Shown piece after piece: positions 55,442 through 64,000 of a stretch of 64,000 bases of DNA. The notes under the pieces are model-generated. The model saw nothing but the letters and a program-made list of their open reading frames with translations, made no database searches and was not told the origin of the DNA. Source of the DNA: Channallabes apus (taxonomy: Eukaryota > Chordata > Actinopteri > Siluriformes > Clariidae). Both the position numbers and the translations under genes were made by a program. The stretch lies in NCBI GenBank assembly GCA_030522415.1, contig CM060109.1, forward strand, positions 839,001 to 903,000, read 5' to 3'. Each line of letters opens with the position of its first letter. The stretch's first letter is position 1.

Positions 55442-56818
55442 TCACACGACACAGTCCAGGTCGGCGAAGAGCGGGTCAGAGTACAGTCTGGCTTGTTGAT
55501 CTATGAAGTCCACCAGCTGGGCGAACTTGACTCTTGTTCCGTAGCGCTCGTAGTGCTGGCGTGCGCAAGACTTCCACCTGTCGATCAGCTTGTAGGGCAG
55601 TTTCGTAAGAATGGTGTTCATGCACTCGCAGCTGTTCAACTCGTCCACAGATTCACAGTTTGCTGTTGCGTTTTGGCAAGTTGTCAGGAAAGAGGAGAGG
55701 GCGCTTAACGCCTGTCCGTCGTCTGTCTTTATGTTTGGCCAATTAATTGCCTTTTGCTTACAAGCTGCTGCAATTCTCAGCTCGTTTCCGAACCTGTCAC
55801 GCAGCAGTTTCTTTGCTCTTGCATACCCATCTGTCATGTGCATGCAGCTCGTTACAAGGTTTTTGGGTTCCCCTTTGGTGTACAGTTCGAGATATGACAG
55901 CTTATCGATGTCGTTGTCTGTTTTGGATTCAACAAAGCGTTCAAATGACAACATGAAGGATTTGAACTGAATCGGGTCTCCGTGAAAGGGAGAAAGTTCG
56001 TGCCGAGGCAGTGAGGACAGCATTTGGCTCCTCGCGAGCATTTCTGTGAGTTCTGCCTGACGTTGCATTTGGTGATGCATTGTGTCAAGTCCATGACGTA
56101 GAGATTCATGATCTCGGGTGTCCCTTAAGGAGTTTGTCAGCTGTGTGTTTGCGCTCATGGGCACACCTGAGTGCACTGCCCCATGGGGCGTTTGCATTTG
56201 AGAATATGATGTGTCGAAACTATGACTTATGTGTTCAGTGTTTACGGTAGGACATTCATTTAGAGTACTTGCCATTGTAGGTCTGTCACTGATGGGCAAG
56301 CTTATGTGGGTTGCCGGTAGACGTGATGGCAGTTCGCAATGTTCCGTCGACGCAACGTGCTGGTAAAGTTCATCATTGCATTCCGAGTTTTGAAAGTACA
56401 AGTTGCTCGGTTCAATGACTGAGCTCTCTCTAACCGGCTGTCGTCGGCTGTCATATCCATTGTTGCGGAAGTGCGCGCTGCTCACGTAGGCGCTGCTCGA
56501 TTCAATGACTGCGCTCTCTGTTGCTGGCTGTTGTCCTTGAAGCACTCTTAATTTGGCATTATGCATAGCGAGGGGCGTTTTGGTTTCCAGTCTTTCTCTT
56601 TTTGCTTTTAGTTGCACTTCCTCCATTTCTAATTGGAGACGTTCGTCCAAGATTGCAGCCTTTGCTAACAGCGCTGCTCTGGCGGCTTCTTCTCTGCGGC
56701 GAGATGAGGAAGCCGCGGACGTTACGATTCCTTGTGGCTCAGCCGTCGCAACTTGTGACACACTGTCTCCTGCCGATACTTCCTCAATGTCCTCGTCGCT
56801 TAACATCATGAAGTTCAA
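55442..56818 (-). CDS. BEL/Pao gag protein (DUF1759-type), open frame
   Basis: 458 codons without a break. The N-terminal part is acidic then coiled coil (EERLQLEMEEVQLKAKRERL equivalent at residue about 60, near-identical to the gag at 23859). The middle is serine-rich and variable. The C-terminal core runs from about residue 275: LSPFHGDPIQFKSFMLSFER, KLSYLELYTKGEPKNLVTSC, KKLLRDRFGNELRIAAACKQ, TILTKLPYKLIDRWKSCARQ. This is the DUF1759 capsid-like domain of BEL elements. Zinc knuckles and everything downstream are absent; the frame ends DPLFADLDCVV just before the LTR scrap. It supplies the gag core that the copy at 19938 lacks. Start ATG at 56818 sits about 70 bp after the LTR. Confidence 0.75.
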   Translation of the reverse strand: MNFMMLSDEDIEEVSAGDSVSQVATAEPQGIVTSAASSSRRREEAARAALLAKAAILDERLQLEMEEVQLKAKRERLETKTPLAMHNAKLRVLQGQQPATESAVIESSSAYVSSAHFRNNGYDSRRQPVRESSVIEPSNLYFQNSECNDELYQHVASTEHCELPSRLPATHISLPISDRPTMASTLNECPTVNTEHISHSFDTSYSQMQTPHGAVHSGVPMSANTQLTNSLRDTRDHESLRHGLDTMHHQMQRQAELTEMLARSQMLSSLPRHELSPFHGDPIQFKSFMLSFERFVESKTDNDIDKLSYLELYTKGEPKNLVTSCMHMTDGYARAKKLLRDRFGNELRIAAACKQKAINWPNIKTDDGQALSALSSFLTTCQNATANCESVDELNSCECMNTILTKLPYKLIDRWKSCARQHYERYGTRVKFAQLVDFIDQQARLYSDPLFADLDCVV

Positions 56819-56885
56819 ACGAACCGGGAAAGTCTTTTTCGGTTTCGCTTGTTTTCGTTCAAACAGCGGAAAGCTTTAGACTTTA

Positions 56886-57557
56886 TGTAGATGCGGTCAT
56901 ATTATTTCACCAGTTTTGACGCGTAGCTTTGTCTTAAAGTTCCAATCACACGACAGAAGTCCGATCTCTTTGTCTCTTGTAGTTTATTTTGTCAGCATCA
57001 AAGAATCAACACTTCATACAGTCATCTTGAGTAAATCCACTGTGATTACAGACACCAGTTGCTGCATCTTGCAAATCTCTAACTTTTACAACAACCTGTT
57101 TGCTGTATCTTGTAAATTACAGTCTTAGCGAATATAACAACGAATATAACAACTTACGAATATAACAACACTCTTGCTGTATATATCCACTTACGGGAGC
57201 TTACGGTTACAACAATCTAGTTGCTGTATCTTACATTCTTAGCTTACCGGGAGCTCTTATTAGCTGATTGTCTAAAGCTTGTGTTTCCGTAGCCTTCCAC
57301 ATCTAAACTGAACTCTCAATCATATTCACAGTCACACAAATGCATGTAATAGTAGAATGACATCACAGACCAACCTACGATTGTCAACTTATGATGCATG
57401 ACTAAGAAATATAAAGCTTATGGCTTATGTAACAAACTTAATGCTTAATGCATTACTAATGAATAGAACAAGGTAGAATAAATGAAATAACAACAAATAA
57501 AATAAAATAAGATAAACACAACAACAAATTCATAACAAGTACGATATGGCACTTACA
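56886..57557 (-). repeat. BEL LTR, fourth copy
   Basis: 672 bp, aligned with 19938-20564, 24455-25084 and 45331-45971. It is longer because of small duplications, for example the ACGAATATAACAAC repeats near 57126-57165. Confidence 0.85.
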
Positions 57558-57921
57558 TTCCAGCCCCTGACAGGCATGTCAGACACACATAATAAAAAGG
57601 CTGTGTGTTAACGTTTACGTTGCTTAAATTCGATCATAAAAAAAACTGAATTTAATTTTAATTATAAATTTGTACTGTAATTTTACTACTGTGATTATGA
57701 ATTCGTTTAATTACAATGTTTCACTTTATTTTATCTGCAACGACGTGCAGCTGTGGATGACCTGCACCTCATTAAGCCTGGAGAGAACGAACTGATGCCT
57801 GAGGCGTCAGTCTATAGTTATATAGCGCCATTCAGCGGTAAAAGCCAGCAAACGCACAAACCCGAATGCTATCGCCGTAGGCCGTGACGGTAGAAGTCGC
57901 ATACTGCTTATGCACCCACTG

Positions 57922-58086
57922 TAGATTTAAGGAATTAGATCTGATAGACAGAGTGCCTGAAGAACTATGGACGGAGGTTCGCAACATTGTACAAGAGGTA
58001 GCAACTAAAACCATACCAAAGAAAAAGAAATGCAAGAAAGAAAAATGGCTGTCTGAGGAAGCTTTACAAATAGTTGAATATAGAAT
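57922..58086 (+). pseudogene. BovB-like ORF, last piece
   Basis: Read from 57922: RFKELDLIDRVPEELWTEVR then NIVQEVATKTIPKKKKCKKE and KWLSEEALQIVEYR, the linker between endonuclease and reverse transcriptase in BovB proteins. It ends where TGTCATGC (58087), the start of another LTR family, begins. The codons before 57922 in the long frame belong to the 9.2-kb element end. Confidence 0.8.
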
Positions 58087-58153
58087 GTCATGCACACACA
58101 ATCTGCGGCCGGCACTAGGACCCGGAAGTAAGACGGTCGCCTACCAGGAAGTA
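58087..58153 (+). repeat. Fragment of the LTR family seen at 4262
   Basis: TGTCATGCACACACAATCTG then CGGCACTAGGACCCGGAAGT matches the first 50 bases of the solo LTR at 4262-4630. The next 5.3-kb-type element (58154) interrupts it after GGAAGTA, and the remainder of the LTR is not seen before the DIRS element. Confidence 0.65.
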
Positions 58154-59773
58154 CAGATGTCGCCATTAAAAACGCACGTTTCGAGAAAAGGGATCCCGTG
58201 ACTTGCCGCGGCTTTGCGCGGCTGCGTGCGGGAAGCTGTGAACATGCCCTTCATTACCTGTAGGGGGCAGTCGTGTTTCAGTCTGAAGTATTGTGTGTCT
58301 ACTGAAGCCGAAAATGTGTCCAAATTAAACTGCGCATGTGTGTTTGGAGACGCTGTGCCCGCGCTGTGGATCAGTCGGTTGTGGATCATCACGGAGGTAC
58401 TACACGGCGTGGCTATAGCTGGAGTTTGTCGTGTTCAAGGTAAGTTTACCTTTCTGTTTTGGATGTGATTCTCGCTTTCATGACTCCCAATTAATGTTCA
58501 TCTTAATCTCAGGATGTACAATTAGCAATATTTCATTTTTTAATAGTGTGGATATTCACAAAACACCGTTTTCGTGTAAAAACCTGAACCTACGGAGCCC
58601 CCCAGGGTTCCTGTGGTAAATAAAGAAAGAAAGAAAATAATAACGAACCGAGCGCGCAGATTAATAAACCGAGATGTGTGGTTCGTACCCCCACCCTTCG
58701 TGAAAACGGCGTGTTCAGAGAAAGGCTCACCAGTGAGATGCCATTTCTGAACAAACTGAGTCGTGTGTGTTAAAGCATTAAATGGTAAAAGAGCACTAGC
58801 AATAAACGTTTTTTTCTGAATCCGAATTTCATTAATAAGTTACAAGTTAAATTTCAACTGTAAAGAACCTGTACATATGTTCATACAGTATTGACAGCAG
58901 CTCTAATTTGTCTAAATCGCACTGCAGACAAGAAAAAGAAGTAGAGTCATCCTGTGACCTTGCATGCTTAATCTTTCCACACATGATTCTTGCTTCTCAC
59001 TTTTTCCTTAATCTCCGGTTCGGTTCTGGTTTCGGTCTGTTCTCATGAGTTGTGAAGTGAGAGGAACAAAGTATAAATATTGTTCATTTGCTAAATTAAG
59101 TATCATGAATTTTAATTGAATATCTCTCTCTGTATTTTTTCACAGCAGCATTTTTTCTGACTTCAGGAGTTTCCTGACCAACGTATCCAACAGTCATATT
59201 TAAAAATCATAAAGTACAAAACGTTTCTGTTGGTGTTTAATTTTTATTTCTATGATTAATACTTATTTGTCGTTTATGTTTTGTACATCTTTTCAAATTG
59301 AGACCTCATTTGTAAGTTACTGTTATCTCGTTTTTGTATAAATTAATCAAATATTTGCTTGTTATTAAATGTATTTTTTATTTAAAAAAATTAACTAATC
59401 TGTTTTATTATTAGCTGAGAGTGTGGGTTATTTATTTATTATCATATTTGGTCATTGTAACATGCATTAGGGAGCATTATCTCTGCGACGTGTGCGTGCT
59501 ATCTGGGAATGAATTACCTTTACTTGATTATTTTAAATAAATCTAATGTGTGCATTAAATATAATTATGTAACTTTTACTTGACTTCTTTGATAATTTAA
59601 TTATTAAGTAGATTTTACCTGACAATTACGGGTGAGTTTTACTTAATATTGGAGCAATGAAATTTACTTAAAATCTATGTGTGCAAATTGTTAAGAGGAT
59701 TTTATCAAGTAAATTTTACAAATTCTTTTTTTCAGTGCATGGGTGAACACGATGATTTAAGAATTTAATTAAG

Positions 59774-59775
<2 letters not shown>
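58154..59775. mobile_element. Second copy of the TA-flanked CAGATGTCGCC element, partial, inverted
   Basis: 58154-59010 is the reverse complement of 46395 down to about 44935 minus the BEL LTR, starting CAGATGTCGCCATTAAAAAC. 59500-59770 is the reverse complement of 43430 down to 42230 minus the MITE. The captured coding fragment (43991-44275) is absent, and sequence at 59010-59490 is different. TA precedes it (58152-58153). The far inverted repeat is missing: the copy stops at the AT repeat at 59777. Confidence 0.7.

Positions 59776-59776
<1 letters not shown>

Positions 59777-59833
<57 letters not shown>
59777..59833. repeat. (AT)n microsatellite
   Basis: About 28 AT units at the junction between the inverted-repeat element and the DIRS leader. 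Confidence 0.95.
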
Positions 59834-59837
<4 letters not shown>

Positions 59838-60030
59838 TGTGTGTTCCCTTTCCTCGGTCAGGTGACGTCGTCTGATTAGACTCAGCTTCAGGTTATAAAT
59901 ATCGGTTAGCCGGCGACGACCTCAGATTCATTGTCTTCACGATACTGTGATCGCAACGTGTGCAAGCACAAAAAAAAAAAAACGCATTTAAAACAAATAT
60001 CTTTAAAAAATTAAAATTATCACTGAGATA

Positions 60031-61274
60031 ATGGCGGAGTTTAGCGCTGTATGTCCGTGTGAGAACTATCTCTCCGAAGGTGACACGCACACTCTTTGTT
60101 TTAAATGTTTGGGTGGAGCCATGCTCTCGATGGATTTAAAGGAGAGTGTGAGCATTGTGACAATCTCCCGGTAAAAATGCTCCGTGCGCGCCTCGCGTTC
60201 TTCAGGAAACCACGCACCGCGCTGCATTCCTGGGGATCACAGGTTGATCTGGACGAGGCACGAGAGACGGAGCCTCTCCTTTCTCTCGACTCCTCCCCCG
60301 ATCACGTAGTCTCTCCCTCCACTTCACGCGAGCACTTCAGTGCTTCTCGTGAGTCAATGGAAGAGACCCTGTCCCTTGCTTCTGTGGAAATGGCTGCAGC
60401 CACCTCAGAACGACCCTCTAGCAATAACAGAGAATATGAAAGGTTGCTGGAAGTCATAACGCGTGCAGTCGAACGGCTTCACATTGACTGGCCACAGGAG
60501 CAAGCTCTCACCACACACTCAAAATTAGACCACAGATTTCTGTCGGGTGGCCAGGAGAGGGCACCAAAACGCCGCTCTCTCCCATTTTTTGATGATCTCC
60601 ATAGTGAACTATCCCGTTCATGGGATAAACCTTTTTCATCCCGTATTTTTGTACCACCAACCTCGTTCTTTTCCAACATCATTGATGCTAAGACACGGGG
60701 CAATGTGATGATGCCCCAGGTTGAGGAGACGCTAGCTAACTATCTCACTCCTGGAACATCATCATTTAAGAAGCCAACCCTCCCCTCCAAGCCGTGTAGA
60801 ATTTCTTCTAACCTGGTAGGGAAGGCGTTTCAAGCAGCAGGTCAGGCTGGCGCTTCCTTGCACACCATGGCGGTTTTGCAAGCGTACCAGGCTGATCTGC
60901 TGAATGATTTGAGCACGAGCGGCACTGTGGATCAAGAAGCATTCACAGAGTTACGCCGGGCTACTGATCTGTCCCTGCGTGTGACTAAACAAACAGCCCG
61001 TGCTATCGGCCGTTCTATGGCATCCCTAGTGTGTGCAGAAAGACATCTATGGCTTAATCTGACGTGCATCAAGGATAAGGATCGATCATTCCTCCTTGAT
61101 GTCCCTATCTCACCATCAGGCCTATTTGGCGACGCCGTTAATTCCGTTGCCACCAAGTTTCGAGATGCCAATGTCTATAAGCAGGCTTTTGGGAAATTTT
61201 TCCCCCGCCGTACTCAGGAGCCGAGGCTGTCGGCCACCCAGCCTCGACCAAAGCTGAATCTCGCAGAAAGGTGA
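60031..61274 (+). CDS. DIRS gag, one frameshift near the N-terminus
   Basis: The first ATG at 60031 gives MAEFSAVCPCENYLSEGDTH then TLCFKCLGG in one frame. From about 60108 the sequence continues in the next frame as WSHALDGFKGECEHCDNLPV. Together these would form a cysteine-rich zinc-finger-like head, so a single-base change splits it. From 60105 the frame is open for 389 codons: LRARLAFFRKPRTAL, PFFDDLHSELSRSWDKPFSS (residue about 165), MPQVEETLANYLTPGTSSFK, SSNLVGKAFQAAGQAGASLH, TMAVLQAYQADLLNDL, ATDLSLRVTKQTARAIGRSM and AERHLWLNLTCIKDKDRSFL. This order is that of fish DIRS gag proteins. It should form the particle that holds DIRS RNA. Confidence 0.8.
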
Positions 61275-62830
61275 GAGGCGCAGAAGGAGAGCGTCAGTAG
61301 CCGCACACCCCCCCGTAAGGACTGGGGTACGGCTCACCGCCCCTCACATATCGCCTCTAAAAGCTCAGACCGCCGCGCCATCTTCTTCTCTAAGAAGAGG
61401 CCCTGAAGGATTGTGGGGTCTTCCCCGGGGGAGAGCACGTAATTTTCTTCTTTAAGAACATGCCCCCCCCCCCCCCCGGGCAAACCACGGGACCGATGTT
61501 TAGTTCCGCCGCCTTTGGTGTTTCGGACAACGCCGGTCCTCAACGACATCTTAGCTCTTCGGGTAAATTCCTGCTCTATTCCAGGATGCCGAACAGCTAA
61601 CATGATCCCCCATGACTCATCACATGATGAGTGAGAGCATTACATCACTCTCCATGTTTTCAGAATGGCGTGGTCTCCACTTCCATGAAACCGGAAAGTG
61701 TGAATCTCCTGACAGAGGCTGCTGGAGGAACAGGGCCATAGAACATGTTCCCCTATCAGATAGTGAGTCAGGTATTGCTTAGTTCTTATAGGAACAGTGG
61801 GGCTGCATCCAATTTTTCAGATTTTGTGGTTTTTACCACCATCTAAATAAATAAATACAGTTTCAAAATTGACTGTCAAAGTGATTGTTCTCAAATCCTA
61901 CCAAGTGATTGATTTGTGACAATCGATTGAACGACGCTTACTTTCATATTGCCACAACACAGGGAAGGACCTGAGGTTCACTTCGGGAGCGAAGCTTACC
62001 AGTATCAGATCCTTCCATTTCTACCTAGCTCTCTACATGAATGTATTGAATTACATATATGACTGGCTGGCCCAGTCTCAGTAGCTAGCGCTTCGACATC
62101 AGCATGTCGTCCTAGCTCATTTTTGGTTCTAAGATAGGGGATTTCAATCTAGGGCCAATCCCCAAAAAGGGTTACGCACCAGGTGCTTCGTACCCTCCCT
62201 ATGTGGCTCAGACCCCGGTTTCTACTTTGGGTCCCACTCTAAGTTCGTTTTGTCGTCACAGATGCTAACGACATTTCCCTTACAGGCTAAGATGCGGTTT
62301 TGGATGACCATCCAGCCCCATGGAGCTGGAAAGGCTTTCATCTCGTGCGGCACATCAATTGCCTCGAAATGATGGCCCTATTTCTGGCCCTAAAGCACTT
62401 CCTCCAGCAATTGAGAGGCTACCATGCCCTAGTGTGGATGTGCAACACTATTGCAGCCACATATTATCGCCAGGGAAGACTGTGCTCGCGCCACTAAACA
62501 GCTAGTGCACCAGATTCCTCTCCCTCAGAGCGATTTATATTTCAGGGCATATAAATAAGGAGCATCTGTACTGTCCAGTCAAGCTCTGACACACGGGGAA
62601 TGGAAACCTCACCCCGAAGTAGTCACTCAATCTGGGAGAGATTTCAGCTAGCAGAGGTGGACCTCTTTACCTTGTAAGACCAGAAAATGTCCCCTTTGCT
62701 ACTCTCTGACTTTTCCAGCCCCACCCCTGGGTCTGGACACCTTGGCCCTTACGCGGCCCAGGTTACGTCTCTATAAATTTTTCCTGATAACGCTGCTTCC
62801 GGGAGTCTAAGTCAAGCTGGTCTTCCAGCC
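61275..62830 (+). pseudogene. DIRS reverse transcriptase and RNase H, degraded
   Basis: Recognisable pieces on the plus strand include YMTGWPSLS-like YDWLAQSQ near 62060 (DIRS RT YIDDWL-AQS region, with the aspartates altered). HINCLEMMALFLALKHFLQQ followed by LRGYHALVWM is at 62350 (RNase H, catalytic E in CLEM). An LTHGEWKPHPEVVTQSGRD-like stretch is at 62590, then an AEVDLFTL segment. Stops are frequent. The poly-C run at 61464-61480 lies in the gag-RT spacer. Confidence 0.6.
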
Positions 62831-63660
62831 AGCGCAATTAAGACTATTCTAGGGCTTCCTCTCCTAGAAGAGCTTATGCCCTCAGAAATGAATGTATGTG
62901 AAAGATTCGTACATACAAAGTGTTTCAGCCTATATAGCTTGAAGCCTCTGTCCTCCGCCTGTTACAGCTTCGGAGCAGGTAAGACTTCATCTACAGTGTC
63001 CAGTATGTGCCCTTTGGGTGAGAGAGCCTATGAGCCTCACAGTACCACGTCACCTCTAGCGGGTAGACTCAGTTCACTGCCGAAGTGTTCAGTGCTGGAA
63101 CTGCTGCTGCTGCTGCTGCTGAAAAGAAAAAAAAAAAAAAAGTTTGTCCTCGAGCTTGTGGCCTAGTACTCTCAGGACGTACTTAATTGCATTCTCACTC
63201 AACTATCGTCTGACATTGTTCTTGAAACATCCTGTCCTCCGCCTTTACAGCTTTGGAACAGAAGAGATTTCACTGACTATGTCCAGTACACGCTCTTCAG
63301 ATATACGTCCACCACATCAGCTGGTAGCGTAAACCAGAGCAGTTTTTACATGTTTGGAACCACAACCTGCGGTGCCTCAGCCACTATACTGGTTGAGAGT
63401 GCTATTGCCCCCTCCCATGGGACACATGAGCTCAATTCACCTCTAGGAATCAGGGCTCATTCAACCAGGGGGATCGCCCCATATATTGCACTAGCAAGGG
63501 GTATCCCTCCTACAGCAAGTGTGTGCTAAGCAGGTTGACCCAGTCCTCTGCTGAATTGCTCCAGTGCTGGAGTTTCTCTAAGAAGAATTGTCTTCAGGCT
63601 TGTGCCTAGTAAAGTCAGAACGTACGCATTCGCTATTTCAGTCTGCCACGTTCTGATTGA
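62831..63660 (+). repeat. DIRS spacer with imperfect internal repeats
   Basis: The motif CTGTCCTCCGCCTGTTACAG (62947) recurs at 63229 as CTGTCCTCCGCCTTTACAG, followed in both by a GGAACAG/GGAGCAG, ACTTCA/TTTCA and TGTCCAGTA series. A second motif (GCTTGTGGCCTAGTACTCTC-AGGACGTAC near 63155) recurs near 63600 (GCTTGTGCCTAGTAAAGTC-AGAACGTAC). A CTG run and poly-A tract lie at 63101-63141. Confidence 0.6.
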
Positions 63661-64000
63661 AGCCACCAGAGTCAGCACCTGACAGGCCTCTGACCCTTAG
63701 GATGGTTTTTCTTATGGCCATTTCCTCTCCCAAGAGGATCGGAGATCTGTGTACTTGTCAGTCTCCCCATCTTGCCTGGACCTGCCCCTGGGCAGTCAGA
63801 CAATTCTGCATCATCACCTACTTTGCCCAGTATGTGCCCTTCAGACCTATGTCCACCGAACCAGCCAGTGGCGAAGGTCAGGGCAACTTTCTGTGTGCTA
63901 TGGAGGCCGCAACCGGGGGTGGGGTGCGTCCGCAACTACACATACCTTGTCACTGGATGATACATGCTACTGCCCTCTCCTATGAGGCGCATGAGCTCAC
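63661..64000 (+). pseudogene. DIRS tyrosine recombinase region, cut by window end
   Basis: Plus-strand reading in shifting frames: LRMVFLMAISSPKRIGDL (63695), LSVSPSCLDLPLG, LCPVCALQTYVHRTSQWRRS then GQLSVCYGG (63805) and HWMIHATALSYEAHEL (63950). SPKRIGDL corresponds to the recombinase block carrying the first catalytic Arg, and ALSYEAHEL leads toward the HxxR block beyond the window. Frame changes indicate decay. Confidence 0.6.

Larger units (their letters stand above)
55393..57557 (-). mobile_element. BEL/Pao deletion derivative: one LTR, gag, LTR scrap
   Basis: In minus orientation the full LTR is 57557-56886 (672 bp), followed by a short leader, the gag frame and, at 55450-55393, a scrap of the second LTR (TTTCACTCACACGAC). 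The whole pol is missing. On the far side of the LTR (57558-57580) the plus strand reads TTCCAGCCCCTGACAGGCAT, which matches the polypurine-tract side of another BEL element (20565), so this LTR borders interior sequence on both sides. Confidence 0.8.
48734..57921. mobile_element. 9.2-kb TA-flanked inverted-repeat element, unclassified
   Basis: The left end is CAGTAGGTGGACAACCAGAC and the right end, in reverse complement, CAGTGGGTGCATAAGCAGTA. The ends are imperfect inverted repeats of roughly 40 bp. TA flanks both sides, and the BovB frame is restored when the block is removed (VELTN-RFKELDLIDRVPEE). Excluding the LTR, Tc1 and BEL insertions, about 3.9 kb belong to the element itself, mostly AT-rich with tandem repeats. 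No transposase recognised. Confidence 0.7.
35095..58086 (+). mobile_element. BovB-like RTE LINE, in three pieces over 23 kb
   Basis: Piece 1 (35095-35520) carries a 5' leader that I recognise as BovB-like (GGCAAAGGGGCTTGC, CCACTGGAGAAGGAAATGGC, ATATGCTACTGGGGA) and the start of the endonuclease (IGTWNVRSMNQGKLDVVKQE). Piece 2 (47998-48733) continues it exactly. Piece 3 (57922-58086) carries FKELDLIDRVPEELWTEV and KKKKCKKEKWLSEEALQI, then stops. GAGATG is duplicated around the first interruption (35515-35520, 47998-48003), and TA around the second (48732-48733, 57922-57923). Most of the reverse transcriptase is missing. Confidence 0.85.
59840..64000 (+). mobile_element. DIRS retrotransposon, running off the window end
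   Basis: It starts with a leader that includes CCTCGGTCAGGTGACGT and GGTTATAAATATCGG, then gag (60031-61274), a degenerate RT and RNase H region (about 61300-62800), an internally repeated spacer (62830-63660) and a tyrosine-recombinase region up to the end. DIRS elements use a tyrosine recombinase instead of an integrase and make no target duplication. No LTR is seen, as expected. Confidence 0.75.

Noticed and set aside
59777..59833. AT repeat as a possible origin or matrix attachment site
   Set aside because: Simple AT microsatellites are common in fish genomes and nothing else supports a special role.

Overview
The window looks like an intergenic, repeat-saturated block of a teleost fish genome. 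The repeat set points there: L2-like LINEs, Rex3 and other RTE LINEs, Ty3/Gypsy, BEL/Pao and DIRS retrotransposons, Tc1, hAT and Harbinger-like DNA elements. I found no convincing host gene, rRNA or intact tRNA. Almost every long open frame belongs to a mobile element. Family names come from motif recognition only, since no search could be run. The order of fish cannot be set from this sequence.

Layout. 0-5 kb: fragments of an L2-like LINE, another non-LTR element and Tc1 elements, then a 369-bp solo LTR (4262-4630) with a perfect TAATT target duplication. 5.04-9.5 kb: a second solo LTR (ACTAG duplication) split by an L2-like LINE (copy B) that keeps an 885-codon EN-RT frame. 9.9-27.7 kb: one minus-strand L2-like LINE (copy A) broken open by four later insertions: a Rex3-type LINE (10181-13551), a Ty3/Gypsy derivative (14518-17991), a BEL/Pao element (19938-25084) and a poorly preserved repeat with a tRNA-like segment (about 25690-26684). 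29.4-33.2 kb: a Tc1 relic holding a Harbinger-like MITE, which holds a Gypsy derivative, whose LTR holds a hAT element. Matching duplications support the inner three steps (TAA, AGCT, CTACTGAC).

35.1-58.1 kb is a single BovB-like RTE LINE cut twice. In the first cut lies a LINE tail (copy Y), which contains a minus-strand RTE, which contains an L2-like LINE (copy C), which contains a 5.3-kb TA-flanked inverted-repeat element with a captured protein fragment, which itself contains a MITE and a solo BEL LTR. In the second cut lies a 9.2-kb TA-flanked inverted-repeat element carrying an LTR element with a repeat-rich open frame, a decayed Tc1 and a gag-only BEL derivative. 58.15-59.8 kb holds a second copy of the TA-flanked element, and 59.84-64 kb a DIRS element with a nearly whole gag, running off the end of the window.

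How it fits together. Target duplications and sequence that resumes across each insertion give a readable relative history. Several elements look like passengers. Both Gypsy copies and both BEL copies lack enzymes they would need, yet the 14.5-kb Gypsy copy has LTRs differing at about six of 700 positions and one uninterrupted gag-to-integrase-remnant frame, so it probably moved recently with enzymes supplied by relatives. Elements of different classes also share short promoter-like inverted repeats and CTCF-like motifs.
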